Below are positions 1 to 10,124 of a DNA stretch of 64,000 bases, piece after piece; position 1 is the first letter of the stretch, and each line of letters starts with the position of its first letter. This DNA comes from Colocasia esculenta (Eukaryota > Streptophyta > Magnoliopsida > Alismatales > Araceae). Position numbers and translations under genes: made by a program. Where the stretch lies: NCBI GenBank assembly GCA_014218235.1, contig CM024766.1, positions 20,743,346-20,807,345 of the forward strand, in the 5' to 3' direction. The notes under the pieces are model-generated. The model ran no database searches, was not told the DNA's origin, and was given only the letters and a program-made list of their open reading frames with translations.

Positions 1-160
1 AGACCAGTGCAACTATGATATGATATGGTCCGATCTTAATGCACACATTCTATGCAGACTGCAACTTTTCAGAAGGCTTATTGGTTTGGATATTCTTATG
101 GTGACTTTATTAGTGCATGACTTCATTATTCCCCTGCCACTTGTATGGATATTGCGACAC

Positions 161-203
161 TTCAAAACTCGAGGACGTGTTTTCTCAAACCAGGGGAGAA
201 TGA
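161..203 (+). other. Possible retrotransposon 3'-end remnant with purine tract
   Basis: A short stretch resembles the tail of plant LTR-retrotransposon internal regions, where a frame ending near 'ctcgaggacg' is followed by a purine-rich tract (here CAGGGGAGAATGA). No LTR can be traced downstream before the hAT relic starts near 480. The rest of 1-476 holds only short shadow frames and nothing I recognise. This is a weak motif-level call. Confidence 0.3.
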
Positions 204-479
204 TGGGGAGCGAGAAGCTGAAGCCATGGTTTAAGTCAATTACAGGAGCTTCCCTCACAAAACATGTGCTGGGGGGGAGGGGTCTTGCATTAACCTTTCA
301 AATTCATCATCATTATCAATATGTCCTCCACCTGCAATAGCCCCCAACATGATAGGTTAGCACAATTGCAAATGAGGAAATATGTAAGATCAAATGAAGG
401 GACTATTGTTCCACCTCTAGTTTGCCCAACCCAGTTTTATGTCCCCAAGAAGATCTACCTTAGTTTCTTGGTCGGCCTA

Positions 480-2119
480 AAATTGAGAGGAGTATGGGTG
501 TCCCACGTGTCCACGATCTCCATCCTCCTTTGCTGCTGCTGCTGTTGCTTTTACTGCCCTTGCCAATAAAGTGTTAGGGCGAGGTGGATCTTTAGGATCA
601 TCTGGCTCCTCATCTAACTCATACTTCCCCTGCTCTGTGGTTGCTCGTGCAACCAATGCAACCATTGGGTCTTCATCATCTCGTAGGAATCCAATGTCAA
701 CATGGTCATAGTTCACCTCCAGACGTTGCTTAGGATCTTCAGTGAGATGCTTGACCCTCAACCTCATATTGTAGTGCACGTACACCAAGTTGTCCAAGCG
801 CCTATGTGACAATCTATTCCAGACTTAAGTGTGTATCAATGTGAATGTGCTCTAATTCCTCTCCAATTCCTCTCACACCCACTGGATGAAGATGTCTATG
901 ATAAAGTCTTCACTGCAATTTTTCTCAATGTTGGCGTGGAATGTCTAAAATTAAACTACCAATCAGCTACAAGCAAGTTAGTCATACTTAATTAGCCCTT
1001 TTTACCATGTTGCACTAACTATAAATGAAAGGGAAAACTCATTACCGCCCTCAACGTGCTCTTGACTAGCAATGACAGATGGCTCTGCAAACCCCCCAAT
1101 ACCCTCCCAAAAGCTCTTCATATGTAGGAAATGTGTAGATCATATATAAATTAAAGTGTATTAGCATCAAACTCAAATCTGTGTTTGACAATTGATACCA
1201 TGTAGTCAAATTAATATTTGCCTCGTCAATGGCATCCACTGCATCCATAGGACTTCTTGACTATCTTAACAACTCTCGTATAAACGGCCATCAAGTCATC
1301 CTTATACGCCAGTTTGTGCGCATAATGGTAAGTATGGTGGAGATAATAGGCTGCAATTAGAGTATAACATGGTCATAGTTGGAAAATGTATGATTATAAA
1401 TTAAAAGGAATTAAACTTTTCTCACTAGCCATGTGTAGATCTCTACTCATCTGCCAGTCCCATCTATCCTCAACAACATCTAAGACCAAGTGTGCATAGC
1501 GAGGGAACACTTCACGGATCTTCGTCTTCGCAGTTTCAAGTTTTGCATACACCATCAATGGAAGGTCTCCTGTCCCCATCAACCACCCTCGAAACCTCAT
1601 ATAAAGGTTCAATGATCTGCATTAACTTGAACACTCGGTCCCAGAAATTTTAGTTGTTCATGATGCCTTTCACCTCTTTTCCATCTGATGTCCCTGTAAA
1701 AGTGGTCTGCAACCATCTATCGCTCTTGAACATGTGTTTTAATCCATCCTTTTGCTTCAAGAGGCTTTGTAATGCCACAAAATTTGTTGCAAAGCAGGTG
1801 ACAGCCGGTCTCAACATCTCTCCACTTATGGACTCTTTCATCCACGTCAACACAATATGGTGGCTGTATATGAACCTTGTAATCTTCTGCCCCGCCTCCA
1901 CCACCTTGTGCATGTGTTACAATGTTCCAATCTCTTTCTGCATCAAATCAACACAGTGGGCTACACATAGGGTCCAGTAAAGATGAGGATACATGCTCAT
2001 CAACTGCTCCCCTACCTTTTTGTAGGTGACGCCATTATCAGTCACCATCTGCACAATGTATTACTCTCCAATCTCCTCAACAACGTCTCGCATCAAACTT
2101 AAAATGTATTCATAGTTGT
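480..2119 (-). pseudogene. hAT-family transposase pseudogene, C-terminal part
   Basis: Read on the minus strand this is the second half of a plant hAT (Ac-like, DUF659 plus dimerisation domain) transposase, a DNA-cutting nuclear enzyme. Around 1920-2119 a decayed YWTLCVAHCVDLM block corresponds to the conserved 'TPCAAHCIDL' region. Around 1650-1913 the frame has LRPAVTCFATNFVALQSLL, a hallmark of the family. The block GCERNW of the C-terminal dimerisation domain is at 863-880, and RRLDNLVYVHYN follows near 770-812. Frames change several times, with stops between blocks, so the gene is dead. It is cut at 2119 by the Ty3 element, and its N-terminal half resumes at 13431. Identification rests on motif order and is firm; exact ends and any introns are not resolved. 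Confidence 0.85.
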
Positions 2120-5100
2120 TGTCACGTCTTGAGAATTACGCAGCGGATAATAATTTGGATAATTCAAGTCGATATTCCGAGACGTGAACAGTCGGCAAAT
2201 AAGCCTCTAGCTAGCAAGCACTAAATGCACATCAACACAACATAACAATAGGGTCTAAATAATGAACTCAACAAATTTTGTATTCAAATCTGAACTCATT
2301 GTTTCAAATAGAACAATACAACTCTTCTTTGCAGAATAACAGGACTAAGACTCAAATAAAGGAAAGATTACATTCAATCCTCACTTCCTACTACATCGAT
2401 CTAACACTTATTCTAACTATAGATAGACACATAAGTTGGAATGCTCTTCACTCGGACGCATTCCCATCCTTGACTGGTTCCTCCTCGGGCACTTTATAGT
2501 CACCTAGAGGGTTTAACATAGGGAATAAGCAAACTAGCCTAGTAGGATTTATATCTCAATGTGCGGACAATGATATAAGTGATTAGCAATTTAGAACTAG
2601 GTAAGCACGATTATCAAGATATGCATGTGCGAATAAAACTCAATAGACAGGGTACATGTACGAGCTAGATTGAACGATCATGATAGAGTAAGATCCATAA
2701 TGATATAATGAGTAAGAGTGATCAATAGTGTGGCATGTAATAAGCATGCAAGATATCATTTAATTGCAATAATTGCAGGATGGCCATATCACGCAAGTAA
2801 GCAAGCACGAGCACGATCATGTAACACTAATCAGGCACGAAGACACTAAGGAAAGATCCACCTTGAAATGCACACTAGGACACATGTATGTGGTTATTGT
2901 ATGTAGCATTTAACACGCAAGTACTCCTAGCGCAGATTGAACGCTAGTAATCATTATACCCTATGGTTAACAGTATATTTATGACTCTCCGTCATTGGGG
3001 CTAGACTGGAGCCCTTGGACACTCTCCGTGCTCGATCAACATCTCCTTAATTTCAAAGTAGATACCCCAGTCATTAATGGCCTATAAGAGTTTCAAGATG
3101 TAAGCAATTGTAATGTCATGTTCATGATGATGAGGATGTCAATGTGTAGCAAGTCATGTGAACATGATTTCATGATAACAATAGTCAAGAGATAATTTCG
3201 GCAGCATAACGACGCAATTTAGGCTTTTAGTTATCTCTTTACATTAATGGCTTAAGTTTAATCTTTCAAATCACACTCACGAGAACAAGATGAGAGAGGA
3301 AGTGCACGATATCTCCAGGGAACTTCAATGGTACAACCAACTCGGTCTCCATGAGGGAATCCACAGAGTACAAAGATTTACGGAGGTCTTAAGAGAAAGG
3401 TCACTAGACTGTCGATACGGAATGATCGACCGTGAGTTTCCAATCCCCCAAGAAAGGGCTGCCTATAAGTGCAAGTGTGTAGTGAAGTACGTGTCTCAAT
3501 CCACATTCCACCGGTTTAAAACAACTCGGAAAGCAAGTAACATGAATGGCATAAGATGAAAACATGCATTTAACTAGACATGATTTGCAGTATTTTATGA
3601 TGGCAATTATTCAATTTAACAAGCTAGAAGACCAAGATGATCAATCAATAGTTTGCAAGAATTAGATCATATCATTAAAGAGCAATTAGAATGACATTCA
3701 TGTTGTTATAGCGTTTTCTTGGGTTAACAAGTTTTAAGTTACTGGACAGCTTGTACAAACATGCCATAACCCTAACATGCAAACTTTACACTTTGGACAG
3801 AGCAAAACAGGTCTCGGGTAGGTCTCGAAATCCGCGACGGACACAGTCGTCGCATTAATAAGACAGTATACGGTTCAAAAATATGAACATGCTGTAAAAG
3901 ATCAAATCGTGGCAGACTATATCATCGTCTTTAGGTTCAAAACGCGACGGTCCTGTCTGTCGCATTCATAACGCGACAGGCAGCGTGTCGCGATCATCCT
4001 TGAGTCGCGACGTGTCGATACGTCGCGTTCAAGTGATGTTTTCAAAAACACAATATAAAAATGATGGAAATACAAGAGCGGGAAAAAACAGTCTGAATCG
4101 CGACGTAGTCGGTAGTACTACGCCGCGTTCATGCATGGCACAGAAACCCACGCGGCGCACAGTCTAAGGCGTCAGAATGGTCAAGTCAACGGTGAAAACG
4201 CGACGTAGGGCATGGTCGCGTTTTAGATGAACGCGACGGTCTAGTACGTCACGTTCATGCAGAGAAGAACGCGACGTCTGGTGTCGTCGCGTTTCATGTT
4301 CATGGCCGAAAACGATGAAAACAGGTACCACGATGCATGCAACGCTTATATCTCATGATCTAAGGCTCTTGGTACAAAAGTGTAAACATGAAACTTGTTG
4401 GGAACATGGAGTAGGAGAGAACTATGGCTTTGGTTTCATGAAATTTGGCCTCGGGATGTGTGAGAAAACGACATGAACGTAAAAAGCCCTAAACATGCAC
4501 GACTTTGGCAAATCGTTTAATACTCGATGTATGCTCAATCAAAATTGGGGAAAACGCATGCACATGAAAGTAGACTTGATGAACTACACATTGGTATAGG
4601 GTTTGCTTCGATTTGGCCCGAGATCACCTACCTTTGGTCGCTTCCTAAAGGGTTCTTTTGCAGATCGGTGCAGAATGCAAGTGGGGAAAAAGAGCTCCGG
4701 TTGAGGGCGATTTCCTCCTCCTCTGGTGCTCAAGCTCTGCTACCCACGACCCCAACAAGATGCTAACCCGACCCCAAGGGTTTCTTGACGAGTATATAAA
4801 CATCTAGAGTTTTTAGGAGTCCTATTGTGTATAGGAAAAAGGGGTTGCGGTTTTGGGTTACTGCCTTCCAAGTTTTGATGATTTCTCACCCTATTAGAGT
4901 GTGTGAGGCTTTAGACAACATCATACCATGGCTAGGCACGAATTTGGGTTGCCATGAAAGACTAATTGCATTAGGATTTGCCCTAATTATCTCTTCCTAT
5001 TTTCAGCTCAATTAGGGTTACGAATTTCTAGGCATTTTCTTGCTTGATTTTATTCTTGGGCCGAAAGTTGTCCATTGGCCCAATTCTGATAATGGGTCAT

Positions 5101-5432
5101 CATTACGTGATGTTTGAAGTCTCTCCAACATTTTTATTTAGTTTATGATCATGTTATATTCCCATGGTAACGATTTTCCGACTTTATTTTCTAATTAGGA
5201 TAATTAGTCACAATGTGTCGTAAACTTGGCCAATCAGATTTTTCGTTGCACGAATTTCTTCGTGGAACATTTAGGAAAATGTTTGGGGTTGCATTATAAT
5301 TTTTACGGAATTTTCCGATGAGTTCTTGCACATACGATAGTGGTACGTATATTCTACCCTTTCGGTAATAAGGAAATTATTTATTCCCATTTATTTTGAA
5401 ATTTTAAATATGAATTTTTTCGAGGTGCTACA
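2120..5432 (-). repeat. 3' LTR of the Tekay-like element
   Basis: This 3.3-kb direct repeat has its partner at 10125-13430. In + orientation it begins TGTCACGTC and ends GGTGCTACA, so it reads TG...CA on the minus strand. It contains a G+C-rich block of CGCGAC/GTCGCG inverted repeats (about 3830-4300) and a two-part conserved module near 3331-3390. The short open frames inside it, including an 89-codon and a 79-codon frame, recur imperfectly in the partner LTR and are not genes. Confidence 0.93.
3830..4300. repeat. CGCGAC/GTCGCG inverted-repeat block in the LTR
   Basis: About seven short inverted repeats of the form CGCGAC...GTCGCG occur in 470 bp. The clearest is AAAACGCGAC (4195-4204), a 10-nt spacer, then GTCGCGTTTT (4215-4224), a perfect 10-bp stem. 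The stems are nearly constant and the spacers vary. The block is markedly CpG-rich compared with its surroundings. Its function is unknown. Confidence 0.75.
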
Positions 5433-5446
5433 CCCTCCCCACTTAA
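5433..5446 (-). other. Polypurine tract of the Tekay-like element
   Basis: On the minus strand the purine-rich stretch AGTGGGGAGGGTG directly precedes the 3' LTR start TGTAGCACC. That is the expected position of the plus-strand priming site. Confidence 0.8.
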
Positions 5447-5474
5447 GAGAATTTGGTCCCCAATTATAGAAGAA

Positions 5475-6803
5475 TTATTGTACAAGTGAGGTGTACTGTG
5501 AACAACTCTGATATCTTTTGCGCATTGCTTCCTTGGTTTTCCACGTATCATCTTCTTCCATGCGTTTGTTCCATCTAACCCTTACCAGTGGGATGACCTT
5601 GTTCCTTAGTTGGCGCAGTTCCCGGTCTACGATCTCAATTGGCCTCTCTTGATATGTTCCATCTTTATTGAACTCCAGAAGTTCGTAATCTATGACGTGA
5701 TAAGGGTCCCGTACATATTTCTTCAGCATGGATATGTGGAACACATTGTGTATTCCATCTGGTTGTGGTGGTAATGCCAGATGGTATACTTCGCCGATTC
5801 TTTCGAGGATTTCGAAAGGCCCGACGAATCTTGGTGACAGCTTGCCTTTAATGCCAAATCGCCTGATCCCACGGCCTGGAGACACTTTTAAGAACACATG
5901 TTCACCAACCTGAAACTCCAGGTCTCTCCTATTGTCTGCATATGCCTTTTGTCTTTGCTGTGCCACTGCCATTCTTTCTCTGATAAGCTTTACCTTCTCT
6001 GTAGTTTCCCTTATCATCTCCGGTCCTAACAATTGTTTTTCACCAACTTCATACCAGCAGATTGGAGATCGACAACTCCTGCCATAGAGTGCTTCAAATG
6101 GTGCCATTTGAATGCTAGCTTGATAACTATTATTGTAGGCGAACTCCACAAGAGGTAAGTGTTCATGCCAACTACCTCCAAAATCTAGAACACAGGCTCT
6201 AAGCATATCTTCATTCACCTGATTCGTTCTCTCCGTCTGACCATCAGGTTGCGGATGGAAAGCTGTGCTGAAGTTCAGTTTAGATCCCAAGGAATAGTGT
6301 AGTCCTTTCCAAAAATGGGATGTAAACCTAGGGTCTCTATCAGACACGATAGACATCGGTACTCTATGTAGTCTGACTATTTCCTTCACATACAAAGCAA
6401 TTAGAACATCAACTGACCACTTGTTCTTTACTGGCAAAAAGTGAGCGGACTTAGTTAAGCGGTCGACGATCACCCATATGCCGTCGAATCCACCTCTAGA
6501 TTTAGGCAGTTCGAAAATGAAATCCATCCCTATGCCTTCCAATTTCCATGTTGGGATTTCTAGGGGTTTAAGTTTACCTACAGGTCGTAAGTGTTCTGCT
6601 TTGATCTTCTAACAGGTTAAGCATCTGGCGACAAATTCCGCCACCTCCCTCTTCATATTTAGCCACCAAAAACTTCTTTTCAAGTCTTGGTACATTTTAG
6701 TAGTTCCAGGGTGAATGGTATACCTGGTCTTGTGAGCTTCTTCCATTATTGCTTTCTTTGTTTCCGCATGGTCGGGTACACAGACTCGGCCACGGAATAA
6801 CAA
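5475..6803 (-). pseudogene. Ty3 integrase with zinc-binding domain and chromodomain-like tail (decayed)
   Basis: Integrase joins element cDNA to host chromatin. The N-terminal HHCC zinc domain lies at 6609-6803 (H near HKTRYTIHPG, cysteines in ARCLTC). A stop and frame change separate it from the 355-codon core at 5475-6542. In the core, the first catalytic Asp is in IGMDFIFELPKSR, the second in VSDRDPRFTS and the Glu in DGQTERTNQ. The GPFEILERIGEVYHLALP block follows, then a chromodomain-like segment around residues 307-340 (LRNKVIPLVRVRWNKRMEED), as seen in Tekay/Del chromoviruses. The core frame is still open, making this the best-preserved part of the element. It ends about 40 bp before the 3' LTR. 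Confidence 0.92.
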
Positions 6804-6959
6804 TGTTCCCTCCTCAGTTAAAGAAAAATCCGGCCTCTAGTCCAGATTAGCCTTAATCTCTACGAGCACAGGGTCATTACCTTGAAGTGCTATAATATCT
6901 TCAAATAGTGTAGGTTGTGCTCTAACACTGGCAATCAGACATCCCTTCTTCTTGGTGTC

Positions 6960-7441
6960 AGCATCAATATCTAACTTGCAAAGTCTTCTAGCTGTCTCCA
7001 TTCACCCACCATGAGACTTGACAAGGTAGCCATTGGCTTCCTGCTAAGAACATCTGCCACGACATTTACTTTTCCTAGATGATATTGGATAGTGAAGTCG
7101 AAGTCTTTAAGATACTCCAACCACCTCCGCCGTCTCATATTCAATTCCTGCTGAGAAAATAGATACTTCAAGCTTTTATGGTCAGAAAACACAATGAACT
7201 TCTCACCATAAAGATAGTGACGTCATATCTTCAAGGCAAAGACTACAGCAGCTAGCTCCAGATCGTGCACAGGGTAGTTGTCTTCATGCTTCTTTAATTG
7301 TCTGGAGGCGTAGCATATCACCTTCCCATTTTGCATTAACACACAGCCTAGGCCGATCCCGGATGCATCTGTATATACTTCAAAACTTCCACCCGTTACT
7401 GGCAATGTCAGTACAGGTGCTGAAGTGAGGTGCTCCTTCAA
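6960..7441 (-). pseudogene. Ty3 RNase H domain (decayed)
   Basis: RNase H removes the RNA strand during reverse transcription. Two open segments carry it: 7223-7441 (VYTDASGIGLGCVLMQNG, then YASRQLKKHEDNYPVHDLEL) and 6971-7192 (FSDHKSLKYLFSQQELNMRR, then YHLGKVNVVADVLSR). A frame break between them near 7200-7222 disables the gene. The catalytic Asp of TDAS and the His and Asp of the second block are visible. It follows the reverse transcriptase directly, as in all Ty3 pol genes. Confidence 0.9.
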
Positions 7442-7506
7442 TGCCCTGAAACTCTCTTTGCATTCGGCAGTTCATATAAATGGATTCTCCTTCTTGGTAA
7501 GTCTAG

Positions 7507-8592
7507 TCAGTGGTAAACTATCTTGAAAAATTCTTTAATGAAACGGCGATAATAACCAGCTAAACCCAGAAAGCTTCTAATCTCCGACACAGTTGTCGGC
7601 CTTGCCCAGTTCTTCACAGCCTCCACCTTAGATGGATCTACAGAGATTCCCTCCTTGTATATGATGTGGCCAAGGAAAGATACTTCCTCCATCCAGAATT
7701 CACACTTGCTAAGCTTAGTATAGAGTTGATTGTCTCTAAGTACTTACAGAGCAACCTTCAAGTGTTCTTCATGCTCTTTCTTAGACTTGGAGTATATAAG
7801 GATATCATCAATGAATACCACTACGAACTGGCCTAAGTATGGCCTATAGATGTTGTTCATAAGTTGCATGAAAGCCGCTGGAGCATTTGTTAAGCCAAAC
7901 GACATGACCACGAACTCATAGTGATCATATCTACTCCGGAAAGTTGACTTGTGAATATCCTCTTCGTTGATCCTCAGTTGATGGTAGCCTGATCTTAGGT
8001 CTATCTTGGAGAAGTACTGTGCACCGGAGATCTGGTCAAATAGCTCATCGATGCGGGGCAATGGATATTTGTTCTTTATGGTCAACTGATTTAACAGACG
8101 GTAATCAATGCAGAGTCTCATTGTCCCGTCCTTCTTCCTGACAAACAATACAGGTGCTCCCCAAGGGGACGTGCTGGGCTTGATAAAACCTTGATCTAAT
8201 AATTCTTGGATCTGCCTTTTTAGCTCCTGTAATTCAACAGGGGACATGCGATATGGAGCTTTGGATACAGGGGCTCCCCCAGGGAGTAACTCGATGGTGA
8301 AGTTTACCTCCCGTTCAGGTGGTATACCATGTAAGTCTTCTGGAAATACATCAGGATAGTCTCTGGCTATGGGAATGTCTTCTAGAGTAGGTTTCTTCTT
8401 TTCAGTCGCCATGACCGAAACTAGGAAAGCATCACAACTCTGGTTGATCAGCTTGGAAGTCTTTAGAGAGGATATCAAGACAGGGTGTTTATGATAGCGG
8501 GTGCCAAGTAGTGATAGAGTTGGAAGGTTTGGTCTTTTGAAGGTGACTCTCCTATGGCGACAATTTATATCGGCATCTATTCGATTAACCAA
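7507..8592 (-). pseudogene. Ty3 reverse transcriptase (decayed)
   Basis: The 282-codon segment 7744-8592 holds most of the polymerase: the DVFPEDLHGIPPEREV entry block, GFIKPSTSPWGAPVLFVRKK, the KIDLRSGYHQ palm motif, FGLTNAPAAF and the catalytic FIDDIL (the four residues FIDD are encoded at 7804-7815). A frame break near 7700-7743 separates it from the connection segment at 7507-7692 (SFLGHIIYKEGISVDPSK, then RSFLGLAGYYRRFIK). Motif order and spacing are normal for Ty3 elements, so assignment is certain, but the frame breaks mean it is not expressed intact. Confidence 0.93.
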
Positions 8593-8594
8593 TC

Positions 8595-8900
8595 GACACC
8601 CAGTATGGCATCATAGCTCTTCATGTCTAAACAGATGAGATCGGCAGGGAGATTGTGTCCTCCGATTAGGTTTACATTTGGGCAAGTAGTGTGCGAGCTT
8701 TGACTCGGAGCCAAGTGGAGAAGCTACAGTGATCTTGGACTTCAGAGGACAGTAACAGGTAGAGTTGCAGCAAATGTGGTGGAAATAAATGAATATGCAG
8801 CTCCAATATCAATCAGGCTGAGAGTGTATGAGAATGGTACTTTCCACCATACCTCCTTCCTCGGGTAGGTCAGCTTCTACAACAGCATTAAAGCGTCCCT
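8595..8900 (-). pseudogene. Ty3 aspartic protease (decayed, altered active site)
   Basis: Between gag and reverse transcriptase the minus strand encodes a retroviral-type aspartic protease in two frames. The active-site block reads LIDIGAAYSFI with the core DIGA at 8799-8810, where the family has D-S/T-G-A; Ser/Thr is replaced by Ile. The downstream block DAILGVDWLVNRIDADI, matching the conserved ILGMDWL, lies at about 8580-8625. A frameshift and stops separate the two. Since the residue after the catalytic Asp is changed and the frame is broken, it cannot be active. Confidence 0.75.
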
Positions 8901-8929
8901 GACGCCGTGGTATATTCTGAGCTTTGCCT

Positions 8930-9889
8930 GGCTAGTCCTTCAGCATGGGATAGTCAGGAATACGGTGGTCTCTACCACCACACCTCAGACATGCTCCGAG
9001 CTTCTTCCAGCATTCTTCTGCTCGGTGTCCAGGCTTATCACATAACTTGTAGTTCTCAGCTAACTGCCTTCCTTCCACTTTAACTTTTTTGTCCATAGCA
9101 TAGTCCCTTCCAGCATTCGGCCTTTTGTTGTTGTTGTTAAAGGTGTTGTTGTTGTGATTGTTGTTATTGTTGTTGCAGAAAGTTGGCGCAGTATTAGCCG
9201 CTCCCTTCTTGACGAAAGACCGGCTTTGAGATGTCTTTCCCCCTCATGCCTTCTACTTTGGCCATGGTATCTTCCACAAGCTGTGCTCTTTGGACCATCT
9301 TGGTGTATGTTTGTATGTTGTGAGGTCCGAGCTTTTCAATGAACATGGGCCTAAGCCCATCCATGAATCTATTGGCCTTCAACCTTTCCGTGCCCACCAG
9401 ATGTGGGGCATACACTGCAAGACGAGCAAACTGAGCTTCATACTCAGCCACAAACATGCTCTTTTGCTTCAGTGCGGCAAACTCCGCCGCCTTCTTTTCC
9501 TTGACTCTCTCAGAAAAGTACTTTCCCCGAAATATTTCCAGGAATCTAACCCACTCCAGTTCCGCTACATTGGGCAGATGAGCCGATGTGACCTTCCACC
9601 ATGCTCGGGCATCCTCGGTAAATTGGAAAGTGGCAAGTACCACCTTCTCCCTGTTAGTGCATTGCATGACTTGGAAAATCCTTTCCATTTCTTCTTGCCA
9701 ATTTTCTACCTCGTCTGGATCAGGGGATCCGAAGAAACGAGGAGGGTTCATACTCCTGAAATTGCGATGTAAATTGCCAGCTCCATTTCTAGCGGTTGCA
9801 GCTTGATTTCCAGTCTAAACCACATTTTGCAGGGCATGTGTGAGTCCTGCCACAGTTTCTTGCATAACTTGCCACTGATTGCGAGCCAT
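8930..9889 (-). pseudogene. Ty3 gag (decayed)
   Basis: Gag forms the particle shell and binds element RNA. The chosen start is the ATG at 9889-9887 (MARNQWQVMQETVAGLTHAL), the usual chromovirus opening. A TAG follows 25 codons in, and the same frame continues to MNPPRFFGSPDPDEVENW at 9751. The capsid domain runs to about 9194 (ERIFQVMQCTNREKVVLATF, then FSERVKEKKAAEFAALKQ). Near 8950-9050 the nucleocapsid region reads YKLCDKPGHRAEEC and CLRCGGRDHRIPDYP. In each, one cysteine of the CX2CX4HX4C knuckle has become Tyr, so both knuckles are damaged. A run of AAC repeats (GTT on the + strand, about 9125-9180) sits between capsid and knuckles. Confidence 0.88.
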
Positions 9890-10100
9890 TGCAGTTGAGT
9901 AAAGAGTTATGAGGCTCCTGAGAAAAGGTAGGATAAACCAAAATGTCTCTAGATACATTATAAGAGTCAATGGTAGGGGTGCTTAATTCATTCTAACATA
10001 TTCCCAGTCTCTATCCACGCTTACTAGCTACTATATGTATGATCCATGACGTAAGTTTCTATTGTGTCACTTAAACCTAGGACTTAATATTCCTATTGTT

Positions 10101-10118
10101 TCCTAGGCTCTGATACCA
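10101..10118 (-). other. Primer-binding site, initiator tRNA-Met type
   Basis: On the minus strand TGGTATCAGAGCCTAGGA lies 6 nt inside the 5' LTR end. It matches the common plant primer-binding sequence complementary to the 3' end of initiator tRNA-Met, where minus-strand DNA synthesis starts. Confidence 0.88.
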
Positions 10119-10124
10119 CTAAAT

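Noticed and set aside
2278..2499. 73-codon frame present in both Tekay-like LTRs (also 10282-10503)
   Set aside because: Duplicated only because it lies in the LTRs. It has no known motif and runs opposite to the element.
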